Origin: an uncultured Flavobacteriaceae bacterium
GTDB lineage: Bacteria > Bacteroidota > Bacteroidia > Flavobacteriales > Flavobacteriaceae
Length of the DNA stretch: 6,555 bases
Direction: 5' to 3'
NCBI GenBank assembly: GCA_913044085.1
Contig: CAJWNW010000092.1
Span: 1 to 6,555, forward strand
Within the stretch, counting starts at the first letter, position 1. Each line of letters opens with the position of its first letter. Position numbers and translations under genes: made by a program. A model generated the notes under the pieces. That model was not told the DNA's origin, made no database searches, and worked only from the letters and a program-made list of their open reading frames with translations. Below, piece after piece: positions 1-6,182 of the stretch.

Positions 1-436
1 CAAATGAGTAAATAGGATTTAGTTGAGATTCAACTTTAACATTCCGAATGCCAGGAATGACGAATGGGTTTTTTAACTGTGGATTTTTATTTTTTAGAGG
101 AATATTTGCCTGTTGCGATTTGATTGCAGAACGGTTGGCACTCGGGATTTTTTCAGTAAATGGCTGATTATTTCCATAAGTGTTTTCCATCTTAATAATG
201 TAAACAAGCTTGGCGTTGTCGCCAAGCTCTTTGGTCAATGCAACTTTTAAAATCTTAACGTAATGTTCTTCAAGCCATTCATAGAAAAATTTGCTTGGAA
301 CTTGAATGCTCAGGGAAAGATCAGTCAGCTTTACTGCTACAATGGGCTCAAACCAAGTTTTATAGGCCTGCGGCTGAATGTTGTCCTTAATAAAGGATAG
401 GCAATTTTTCCATACGGAATCCGCGGTATTATTCAT
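1..436 (-). CDS. dnaA: Chromosomal replication initiator DnaA, N-terminal part (3' end beyond window)
   Basis: DnaA binds DnaA boxes at oriC, unwinds the origin and helps recruit the DnaB helicase. I translated the minus strand from the ATG at 436-434 and read 145 intact codons to the window edge. Domain I is clear: it begins MNNTADSVWKNCLSFIKDNI and continues QPQAYKTWFEPI (residues 21-32), the conserved DnaA Trp-Phe-x-Pro region used for helicase and self contacts. A Gln/Asn/Lys-rich, poorly conserved stretch at about residues 80-130 fits the domain II linker. The last residues, NPIYSF, match the entry to the AAA+ domain III (usually NPxYTF), so the Walker motifs and DNA-binding domain IV lie outside. 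The start is firm, because conserved sequence begins within ten residues. dnaA is divergent from the thioesterase gene. No A/G-rich ribosome-binding site is visible, as is usual in Bacteroidota. Confidence 0.96.
   Translation of the reverse strand, partial: MNNTADSVWKNCLSFIKDNIQPQAYKTWFEPIVAVKLTDLSLSIQVPSKFFYEWLEEHYVKILKVALTKELGDNAKLVYIIKMENTYGNNQPFTEKIPSANRSAIKSQQANIPLKNKNPQLKNPFVIPGIRNVKVESQLNPIYSF
207..228 (-). repeat. Perfect 9-bp inverted repeat inside dnaA
   Basis: AGCTTGGCG (207-215) and CGCCAAGCT (220-228) are exact reverse complements separated by four bases. In the dnaA mRNA this would form a 9-bp, fairly GC-rich stem with an ACAA loop across the codons for ELGDNAKL, near the end of domain I. 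It stands out in an AT-rich setting. No uninterrupted U-run follows on the mRNA strand, so it does not look like an intrinsic terminator. It may be a by-product of coding constraint. The repeat itself is certain; any function is not. Confidence 0.8.
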
Positions 437-613
437 TTTTGGTTTGTAGCATTAGTTAGTTGGTGAAAAAAATCACATGGTATAGGAAATACCAGAGCTA
501 ATTTTTAACTTAACAAATATGTGAACAAAATTTCAAAAAAAAAAATTAAAATTGTAGGATTTTTTATTTTTTTTAGATTAATTTTTATGCTCTATAAATA
601 TATAATTTTTTTT
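437..613. promoter_or_regulatory. Divergent dnaA / thioesterase intergenic region
   Basis: This 177-bp, very AT-rich gap must carry the 5' signals of both flanking genes. It contains a short inverted repeat, TGGTAT (478-483) and ATACCA (489-494) with a 5-bp spacer, which could be an operator but could also be chance. On the minus strand, CATATTTG (521-514) is one base off the Bacteroidota -7 element TAnnTTTG and is correctly oriented for dnaA, but no well-spaced -33 TTG goes with it. I found no cluster of DnaA boxes; the closest match, TGTGAACAA at 520-528, has two mismatches. The sequence therefore does not show that oriC is here. Confidence 0.4.
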
Positions 614-1012
614 ATGCTTTGCCATACTACTGACGTTAAAGTTCGCTACGGAGAAACTGATCAAATGGGAGTTGTTTACCATGGGAACTATGCCCAATAT
701 TTTGAAATAGGCCGCACCGATTGGCTATCCTCTCTGGGTTTTTCTTACAAGACCATGGAATTAGAAGGGCTTATGCTTCCAGTTGTTGTATTGAATATAA
801 ATTTCTGTAAACCAGCATTTTATGAAGATATTTTGACGATAAAAACTACATTAATTAAAACACCGAAGGTCTCAATTGAGTTTTCTTACGAAATCAATAA
901 CGCCCATGGTGAATTGATTACAACAGCTTACTCGAAGTTGGTTTTTGTGGATGCTAAAACACGACTGCCGAGGCAATGCCCGCAAATTTTTTTAGACCAA
1001 CTACATAATTAA
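614..1012 (+). CDS. Acyl-CoA thioesterase, YbgC/4HBT hotdog family
   Basis: A 132-residue cytoplasmic hotdog-fold thioesterase that probably hydrolyses acyl-CoA (or acyl-ACP) esters. The signature VRYGETDQMGVVYHGNYAQY (residues 10-29) matches the YbgC/4-hydroxybenzoyl-CoA thioesterase motif, with Asp16 as the expected catalytic acid, followed by FEIGRTDWL on the long helix. The rest has the alternating strand pattern of the fold. Homologues are usually about 130-135 residues, so I chose the ATG at 614. The frame stays open upstream to a GTG at 521 (163 residues, with another ATG at 587), but the extra residues are a Lys/Ile/Phe-rich stretch that reads like translated AT-rich leader. The substrate cannot be told from the sequence. 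The gene is divergent from dnaA and convergent with ribD, so it is probably transcribed alone. Confidence 0.9.
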   Translation: MLCHTTDVKVRYGETDQMGVVYHGNYAQYFEIGRTDWLSSLGFSYKTMELEGLMLPVVVLNINFCKPAFYEDILTIKTTLIKTPKVSIEFSYEINNAHGELITTAYSKLVFVDAKTRLPRQCPQIFLDQLHN

Positions 1013-1101
1013 TCGTTCAAATTTTCACTATTAATTTTGTCATGCACTTGAAACGCTCATGTCAGCAATTCTATTTTGTATCATAAGTTGAAAACATAAG
1101 C

Positions 1102-1128
1102 ACAAAATTTACTAAATTTGTTTTTTTT
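1102..1128 (+). terminator. Candidate intrinsic terminator of the thioesterase gene
   Basis: ACAAAATTT (1102-1110, with one A bulged) can pair with AAATTTGT (1114-1121) across the loop ACT, and the right arm runs into eight Ts (1121-1128). The stem is AT-rich and so thermodynamically weak. Its orientation and the T-run, 90 bp after the thioesterase stop and before the convergent ribD, fit a terminator on the plus strand. Confidence 0.45.
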
Positions 1129-1153
1129 AGGAATTTTTTTAAGCCTATAATAC

Positions 1154-1186
1154 AAAACAAAGCACATTTTTAAAACAGCTTGTTTT
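1154..1186 (-). terminator. Possible weak hairpin at the 3' end of ribD
   Basis: On the minus strand AAAACAAGC (1186-1178) can pair with GCTTTGTTTT (1163-1154), leaving one unpaired base and a 14-base loop that contains the ribD stop codon. The downstream arm ends in TTTTG and is followed by ATTATAGG, so there is only a short T-rich tail. It is a marginal terminator candidate, listed because it is the only structure seen where ribD transcription should end. Confidence 0.2.
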
Positions 1187-2276
1187 TAACGGTCCATAGG
1201 CGGTCCTTACCAACTTTTAATGTTTCGCTAGAGCATATAGAAAATTTTGGAGCTTTAATCCCATTTTCAATCTCCGCATTGCCTTCAAAAACTCTTGCTT
1301 CGTCCCATAAATTTTCATCTATAAACTGTTGGATTGTTTTAGGGCCACCTTCCACTATTAAAGAGTTGATTTTACGCTCAAAAAGTTTTTCACAAATTTG
1401 TTCTGCTAATGGCTTATCATTTTTTAAATGCGCTGTATCAAGAAAAATGGTTTCCGCATCTGCATTGAAAACAGCGTATTTTTTTGAATTTAGTTTCTTA
1501 TTACTTATTACAATACGCGTTGGATTTTTGCCAATAACATGTCTTGTAGTCAAGCTTGGATTGTCTTCAATGACTGTGTTGGCCCCTACCAAAATGGCCT
1601 GTTCTTCAGCCCGCCATTTGTGTACTAGTTGTCTTGCCATTTTTCCACTGATCCAAAACGGTCTTTTTGAGCTGGTTTTATTTGGCGCCACAAAACCGTT
1701 CTTAGTCTGTGCCCACTTGAGAATAATATATGGTCTTTTTTTGAGGTGATATGTTAAAAAGCGTTTGTGGTGTTCTTTGCACAAGGCTTCCTCAACGCCC
1801 AATATTACTTCACAACCACTTGCTCTAAGGCGAGCAATTCCTTGGCCACAAACTTTTTCGTTTGCATCGACACAACCAATCACAATTTTTGGAATTTCAT
1901 GCGCAATAATCAAATCACAACAGGGCGGGGTTTTACCGTGATGACTGCAAGGTTCTAAGGTTACATAAAGCGTGGCTTTTTTAAGCCTTATTTTATCTTT
2001 AATGGAATCAATCGCATTGACTTCTGCATGCGCCCCGCCAAATGGACTTGTGTAGCCCTCTCCAATGATTTTATTGCCCTCAACAATTACACAACCGACC
2101 ATAGGGTTTGGAGCGGTTGTTCCCAATCCATTTTTGGCAATCTCGATGCAGCGTTTAATATATTTAGAATGCGAGGCGATGACGCGTTTTATTACTTTAC
2201 TATATATGTGTATATTCGATGCTACAAAAATAAGATTTATTATTAGGATGTTAGAGTTCTGAATTATAAAAATCAA
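1170..2276 (-). CDS. ribD: Bifunctional riboflavin biosynthesis deaminase/reductase RibD (start codon uncertain)
   Basis: RibD deaminates the pyrimidine product of GTP cyclohydrolase II and then reduces its ribosyl side chain with NADPH, two successive steps of riboflavin synthesis in the cytoplasm. Numbering from the TTG at 2276, the deaminase domain carries the zinc/catalytic motif HAE (83-85) and the pair C110 and C119 in EPCSHHGKTPPC. The reductase domain, from about residue 180, has LKWAQTKNGF, WISG, GANTVIEDNPSLTTR (231-245) and VEGGP (308-312). Conserved sequence starts near HSKYIKRCIEIAKNGLGTT (36-54). No ATG, GTG or TTG lies in frame between the TTG at 2276 and a TTG at codon 51, which is already inside the conserved N-terminal helix region. 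The true start is therefore either the distant TTG, giving an implausible hydrophobic leader of about 32 residues, or a non-standard codon such as the ATC at 2180-2178. A core of about 336 residues is normal for the family. No frame break is seen. Confidence 0.93.
   Translation of the reverse strand: MIFIIQNSNILIINLIFVASNIHIYSKVIKRVIASHSKYIKRCIEIAKNGLGTTAPNPMVGCVIVEGNKIIGEGYTSPFGGAHAEVNAIDSIKDKIRLKKATLYVTLEPCSHHGKTPPCCDLIIAHEIPKIVIGCVDANEKVCGQGIARLRASGCEVILGVEEALCKEHHKRFLTYHLKKRPYIILKWAQTKNGFVAPNKTSSKRPFWISGKMARQLVHKWRAEEQAILVGANTVIEDNPSLTTRHVIGKNPTRIVISNKKLNSKKYAVFNADAETIFLDTAHLKNDKPLAEQICEKLFERKINSLIVEGGPKTIQQFIDENLWDEARVFEGNAEIENGIKAPKFSICSSETLKVGKDRLWTVKNKLF
2225..2232 (-). promoter_or_regulatory. 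Candidate ribD promoter, Bacteroidota -7 element
   Basis: The minus strand reads TATTTTTG from 2232 to 2225, an exact match to the Bacteroidota primary-sigma -7 consensus TAnnTTTG. Transcription would then begin at about 2218, downstream of the TTG at 2276 and about 40 bases before the first conserved RibD codons. No clear -33 TTG is found at the usual distance. Such a short motif can occur by chance in AT-rich DNA, so support is modest. Confidence 0.35.
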
Positions 2277-2294
2277 AATATAAAGTCATCAAGT

Positions 2295-2310
2295 GATAAA
2301 ACGGTTTATC
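2295..2310. repeat. Short inverted repeat between ribD and prmC
   Basis: GATAAA (2295-2300) and TTTATC (2305-2310) are exact inverted arms with the spacer ACGG. The dyad lies 56 bp before the prmC start and upstream of the candidate ribD promoter, so it could be an operator shared by the two divergent genes. A six-base AT-rich arm is weak evidence. Confidence 0.3.
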
Positions 2311-2337
2311 TCATTTTTTATGGAGTTGATTACAATT

Positions 2338-2345
2338 TAAGTTTG
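2338..2345 (+). promoter_or_regulatory. Candidate prmC promoter, Bacteroidota -7 element
   Basis: TAAGTTTG matches the Bacteroidota -7 consensus TAnnTTTG exactly and is oriented towards prmC. Transcription would begin near 2350, leaving a leader of about 15 bases before the ATG at 2366. The TTG at 2326-2328 is too close to serve as a standard -33 element (9 bp spacing), and none is seen at the usual distance. The transcript may continue into ligA. Confidence 0.4.
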
Positions 2346-2365
2346 AGAAAGCTAAAAGAATTGAA

Positions 2366-3211
2366 ATGAAATTAAGAAAATTAAAATCATGTTTTGACAA
2401 AGAATTAATGTCTTACCCTTTGTCAGATCGGCAAATTTTTTTTCAGAGGATTTGTGAATCGTACCTACATCTAAAACCCCATGAATTGGTTTTAAATTAT
2501 GAAACCAATCTATCAAGTGCCGCGGTCAATTCTTTAAAATCAGCAATGAATCGCCTTAAAAATCAAGAACCACTCCAATACGTCTTAGGAACCTCCTATT
2601 TTTTTGGTTTGGAATTTTCAGTAGGCCCTAGCGTGTTGATTCCGCGTCCTGAAACAGAGGAATTAGTGGCCTGGATATTAACTCATTTTAAGAAAAATGA
2701 TGCGCTGAAAATTCTAGACTTAGGAACGGGCTCTGGATGTATAGCCATAACCCTGGCCAAACAATTACCTAATGCCCAAGTTTATGCGATGGACACAAGT
2801 CTTGAAGCTTTAAAGATGGCCAAAATCAATGCTAAAAATAATGAGGTTAATGTTGAATTTTTTCAAGGCAATATATTAGAATGGAAGTCCCTAAATCAAT
2901 CTTTTGATTTAATTGTATCCAACCCCCCTTATGTCCTAAATAATGAGCAGTCTAAAATGGCTTCTAATGTGTTAGATTATGAACCTCATTTGGCCTTGTT
3001 TGTTGATGATAATACCCCATTAATTTTTTATAAAGCAATCTGTAAAATAGCTTTTGAAAATTTGTACTCAAATGGATTTTGTTTTATGGAAATCAATGAG
3101 GCTTTAGGCCCAGATACTCAACTGCTATTTGAAGGCAACTATTTTCAAAAAACAGCCTTAAAAAAAGATACTTTTGGTAAAAATCGTATGTTGAAAACTC
3201 AAAAAAAGTAA
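2366..3211 (+). CDS. prmC: Peptide chain release factor N5-glutamine methyltransferase PrmC (HemK)
   Basis: PrmC methylates the Gln side chain of the GGQ motif in release factors RF1 and RF2 using S-adenosylmethionine, which improves translation termination. The 281-residue product has the family's usual length and order. An N-terminal helical substrate-binding domain (about 1-85) is followed by LIPRPETEELV (91-101). The class I methyltransferase domain follows, with AdoMet motif ILDLGTGSGCIAI (116-128), an acidic ribose-binding region YAMD (140-143), the catalytic NPPY (186-189), EPHLAL (206-211) and the C-terminal GKNRML (271-276). NPPY contacts the target glutamine. The ATG start gives a natural N-terminus and is preceded by A-rich sequence. 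The gene is divergent from ribD and is followed by ligA after a short gap with no obvious terminator, so co-transcription is likely. Confidence 0.97.
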   Translation: MKLRKLKSCFDKELMSYPLSDRQIFFQRICESYLHLKPHELVLNYETNLSSAAVNSLKSAMNRLKNQEPLQYVLGTSYFFGLEFSVGPSVLIPRPETEELVAWILTHFKKNDALKILDLGTGSGCIAITLAKQLPNAQVYAMDTSLEALKMAKINAKNNEVNVEFFQGNILEWKSLNQSFDLIVSNPPYVLNNEQSKMASNVLDYEPHLALFVDDNTPLIFYKAICKIAFENLYSNGFCFMEINEALGPDTQLLFEGNYFQKTALKKDTFGKNRMLKTQKK

Positions 3212-3283
3212 ACCTTTTTTCTAAGCTTTTCATGCTATAATTTAGTATTTTAGTGGTTGGTTAATGCTAGTGATTTTTATAAA

Positions 3284-5275
3284 ATGTCGGATCAAGAACT
3301 TATAGCGCAACTTCGAAAAGAATTAAGACAACACAATTACAATTACTATGTGTTAGATCAACCAATTATTTCCGATTTTGAGTTTGACATGAAGTTAAAA
3401 CAGCTTCAAGATTTAGAATTACAATACCCACAAATGCAGGATCTTAATTCACCAACTTTGCGGGTAGGTGGTGCGGTCACCAAAAACTTTAAAACCGTTG
3501 TGCATGCCCATCGGATGTATTCGTTGGACAACTCTTATTCCAAATCCGACTTACTAGACTGGGAAAAACGAATTAAAAAATTAGTAGATGGCCCAATTGC
3601 GTATACTTGCGAATTAAAGTATGATGGTGCCTCCATTAGCATTACCTACAAGGATGGCATGCTTTTTCAGGCCTTGACCAGGGGGGATGGTACTCAAGGG
3701 GATGATGTCACTGCCAATGTTAAAACCATTAAATCTGTTCCCTTAAAACTTCAAGGAGATTATCCAGATTTTTTTGAAATTAGAGGAGAGATTATTCTTC
3801 CTTTTGAGGGCTTTAAATCCATGAATGAATCTCGTATTCTTGATGGGGAAGAGCCCTTTAAAAATCCAAGGAATACTGCTTCTGGGAGTTTAAAACTTCA
3901 AAATAGTAGCGAAGTCGCCAAACGTCCTTTAGAATGTCTTTTGTATGGCATTGTAGGTGAAAATACAGGCATTATTTCACAGTTTGACAACTTGAAAAAA
4001 GCACGATCTTGGGGGTTTAAAGTTCCAAAAGAAGCTCAGTGTCTGGACTGCATAGATGCGGTTTTGAAATTTATAGAATATTGGGACAGCGCACGCCATG
4101 ATTTACCCTATGAGATTGATGGTATTGTGATCAAAGTAAACAACCTTCATCAGCAAGCCGAATTAGGCTTTACGGCCAAAGCACCGCGTTGGGCTATGGC
4201 TTACAAATTTAAAGCTGAGCAAGTCTCTACAAAATTGAATTATATTTCATATCAAGTGGGCCGTACAGGCGCCATAACACCAGTTGCTAATTTAGAACCT
4301 GTAGCGCTAGCGGGTACTGTGGTCAAGCGTGCCTCTTTACATAATGCCGACCAAATAGCAAAATTAGATGTTCGTGTTGGCGACACTGTTTTTATTGAAA
4401 AAGGTGGTGAAATAATTCCAAAAATAACGGCCGTTGATCTTTCCAAGCGTTCAAATGATTCCACTACAACCCTATACATTTCTGAATGTCCAGAGTGTCA
4501 AACGCCATTGACAAGAAAAAGCGGTGAGGCGCAACACTATTGCTTCAACACATTGGGGTGCCCCCCACAGATTATTGGTCGTATTCAGCATTATATTTCC
4601 AGAAAAGCTTTGGATATTGAGGGCCTGGGTGGAGAAACCGTGACTTTGTTGGTTAACGCATCACTTATTCAAAATCCTGCGGACTTGTACACACTTAAAA
4701 TAGAAGATATTTTGCCTTTAGATCGCATGGCGCAAAAGAGTGCGGAAAACTTGATTTTGGGAATCGAAGCTTCCAAGCAAATCCCTTTTGAGCGCGTATT
4801 ATTTGGCTTAGGCATTCGTTACGTTGGGGAAACTGTGGCAAAAACATTAGCGAAACATTACAAAAGTATTTCTGCTTTATCTGAGGCCACTGTTGATAAT
4901 CTTGAGGCTGTTGATGAAATTGGGATTAAAATTGCCGAAAGTGTTTATGCCTTTTTTCGCAACGATAACAGCATTCGATTGGTTTCGCGTTTGTATAGTT
5001 ATGGCCTGCAGTTAGAGCTCTCTAAAGCGGCACTGGCCAATCAAACTTCGATTCTGGCAGGCGATCGCATTGTAGTTTCTGGCGTTTTTGAAAAGGTCAG
5101 TCGTAGCGAGCTTAAAAAACTTATTGATGCCAATGGCGGTAAAGTTGTGAGTTCTATTTCTGCCAAAACCACTTATTTGGTGGCAGGCGCTAATATGGGA
5201 CCCAGCAAACGACAAAAAGCGGAGGATTTGGGCATTCCTATTTTGACAGAACAATCATTTTTGGATAAGCTTTAA
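3284..5275 (+). CDS. ligA: NAD-dependent DNA ligase LigA
   Basis: LigA seals nicks during replication and repair using NAD+. Numbering from the ATG at 3284 (663 residues), domain Ia with HNYNYYVLD (17-25) binds NAD+. The adenylation domain has YSLDNSY (79-85), the nucleophile Lys112 in KYDG, TRGDGTQGD (132-140), EIRGE (165-169), EIDGIVIK (277-284) and AYKF (306-309). The OB fold carries VGRTGAITPVA (326-336). A four-cysteine zinc finger uses C402, C405, C420 and C426. HhH repeats include GIRYVGE (510-516), and a BRCT domain covers about 590-663. All domains are complete. A TTG at 3257 would add nine residues, but the ATG gives the usual family start and an A-rich leader. TAATTTAG at 3238-3245 is one base off a -7 element, so a separate promoter in the 72-bp gap after prmC is possible. 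The stop overlaps that of the convergent gene. Confidence 0.98.
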   Translation: MSDQELIAQLRKELRQHNYNYYVLDQPIISDFEFDMKLKQLQDLELQYPQMQDLNSPTLRVGGAVTKNFKTVVHAHRMYSLDNSYSKSDLLDWEKRIKKLVDGPIAYTCELKYDGASISITYKDGMLFQALTRGDGTQGDDVTANVKTIKSVPLKLQGDYPDFFEIRGEIILPFEGFKSMNESRILDGEEPFKNPRNTASGSLKLQNSSEVAKRPLECLLYGIVGENTGIISQFDNLKKARSWGFKVPKEAQCLDCIDAVLKFIEYWDSARHDLPYEIDGIVIKVNNLHQQAELGFTAKAPRWAMAYKFKAEQVSTKLNYISYQVGRTGAITPVANLEPVALAGTVVKRASLHNADQIAKLDVRVGDTVFIEKGGEIIPKITAVDLSKRSNDSTTTLYISECPECQTPLTRKSGEAQHYCFNTLGCPPQIIGRIQHYISRKALDIEGLGGETVTLLVNASLIQNPADLYTLKIEDILPLDRMAQKSAENLILGIEASKQIPFERVLFGLGIRYVGETVAKTLAKHYKSISALSEATVDNLEAVDEIGIKIAESVYAFFRNDNSIRLVSRLYSYGLQLELSKAALANQTSILAGDRIVVSGVFEKVSRSELKKLIDANGGKVVSSISAKTTYLVAGANMGPSKRQKAEDLGIPILTEQSFLDKL

Positions 5276-6180
5276 ACAGAAACCACTTTGCTCTTCACAC
5301 GAATGTTTTCAGATTCAAAATAAAAATCTACTTTTCCTAAGTAAAGCCCATAACAACCCACTTGATTTACAAGAACGGTTTTTCCAGCCGCATTGGTCTC
5401 TTTTGTGGGTTCATTTAGAAAAGTATGGGTGTGTCCACCTATGATAAGATCAATATTTTCAGTCGCCCTTGCTAACTTTATATCTGAGATTTTTTGTGGT
5501 TTTTCATCATAACGGTAACCTAAATGAGAAAGGCATATAATTAAATCGCATTTTTCTTCAAGTTTAAGAATGCGACTGATGTCTTGTGCAATTTCTACAG
5601 GGTTGAGGTATTTGGTTTCCTTAAAGGCATCAGGGTTGACCAAGCCTTTTAATTCAATACCCAAACCAAAAACTCCTATTTTAACACCTCCTTTAAAAAA
5701 AACTTTATAGGGTTTTACATGTGTGTTCATGACCGTGTTACGGAAGTCGTAATTAGCAGAAATAAAATCAAATTTCGCATGCGGTAATTGGGCATAAAGA
5801 CCCTCAATACCATTATCAAAGTCGTGGTTACCAATGGTTGCTGCGTCATAATTTAGCAAGCTCATAAGCTTGAACTCTAAAGCACCTCCAAAGTAATTAA
5901 AATATGGAGTGCCCTGAAAAATATCCCCGGCATCCAATAAAAGCGTGTTGGGGTTTTCATTGCGTAGTTTTTGAATAAGCGTTGCTCTTCTAGATATACC
6001 TCCTTTGTTTGCATTTTTAACGTCGTTGGGTCCAAAAGGATCGATGTGGCTGTGCACATCGTTGGTGTGTAAAACCGTAATTTTTACAGTTTTGTTTTCT
6101 GAACATGAAATCGGTAAGCCGCTCAACGATAGAAGGGCAGTAGAAGCTGCGGATTTTTTTATGAATTTTCTCCTTTTCAC
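5272..6180 (-). CDS. 5'-nucleotidase metallophosphatase domain protein, Tat-type exported putative lipoprotein
   Basis: This is the catalytic half of a UshA-type 5'-nucleotidase, expected to remove phosphate from nucleotides or related esters outside the cytoplasm. The GTG start at 6180-6178 is favoured because it gives an exact export signal: twin arginines in KRRKFIKKS (2-10), a hydrophobic core, and LPISC with Cys26 as possible lipidation site (Pro at -3 is atypical). The two-metal site is complete: D41 and H43 in LHTNDVHSH, D86 in DAGDIFQGTP, N118/H119 in GNHDFDNG, H219 in LSHLG, and H250/H252 in GGHTH. The 302-residue protein ends right after this domain, without the nucleotide-binding C-terminal domain of UshA. 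That domain is encoded by the gene just upstream, with 2 bp between its stop and this GTG, suggesting translational coupling. The substrate is not determined. Its stop codon overlaps that of ligA. Confidence 0.93.
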   Translation of the reverse strand: MKRRKFIKKSAASTALLSLSGLPISCSENKTVKITVLHTNDVHSHIDPFGPNDVKNANKGGISRRATLIQKLRNENPNTLLLDAGDIFQGTPYFNYFGGALEFKLMSLLNYDAATIGNHDFDNGIEGLYAQLPHAKFDFISANYDFRNTVMNTHVKPYKVFFKGGVKIGVFGLGIELKGLVNPDAFKETKYLNPVEIAQDISRILKLEEKCDLIICLSHLGYRYDEKPQKISDIKLARATENIDLIIGGHTHTFLNEPTKETNAAGKTVLVNQVGCYGLYLGKVDFYFESENIRVKSKVVSV

Positions 6181-6182
6181 AG

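Noticed and set aside
70..90. TGTGGATTT as a DnaA box
   Set aside because: Two mismatches to TGTGGATAA and located inside the dnaA coding sequence, with no neighbouring boxes.
1180..1749. Long plus-strand open frame of 189 codons opposite ribD
   Set aside because: It lies antisense to the conserved RibD reductase domain, its translation resembles no family I know, and the minus-strand frame carries all the motifs.
3257..3283. TTG start at 3257 for ligA
   Set aside because: It would add nine unconserved residues; the ATG at 3284 gives the normal LigA N-terminus and follows an A-rich stretch.
5061..5068. GCGATCGC octamer, identical to the cyanobacterial HIP1 palindrome
   Set aside because: Single occurrence inside the ligA coding frame (encodes part of GDRI) in a non-cyanobacterial context; chance.
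6160..6180. AAAAGGAG resembling a Shine-Dalgarno site on the minus strand
   Set aside because: It lies inside codons 2-4 of the nucleotidase (the Lys-Arg-Arg of the Tat motif), no start codon follows at a suitable distance, and this lineage rarely uses such sites.
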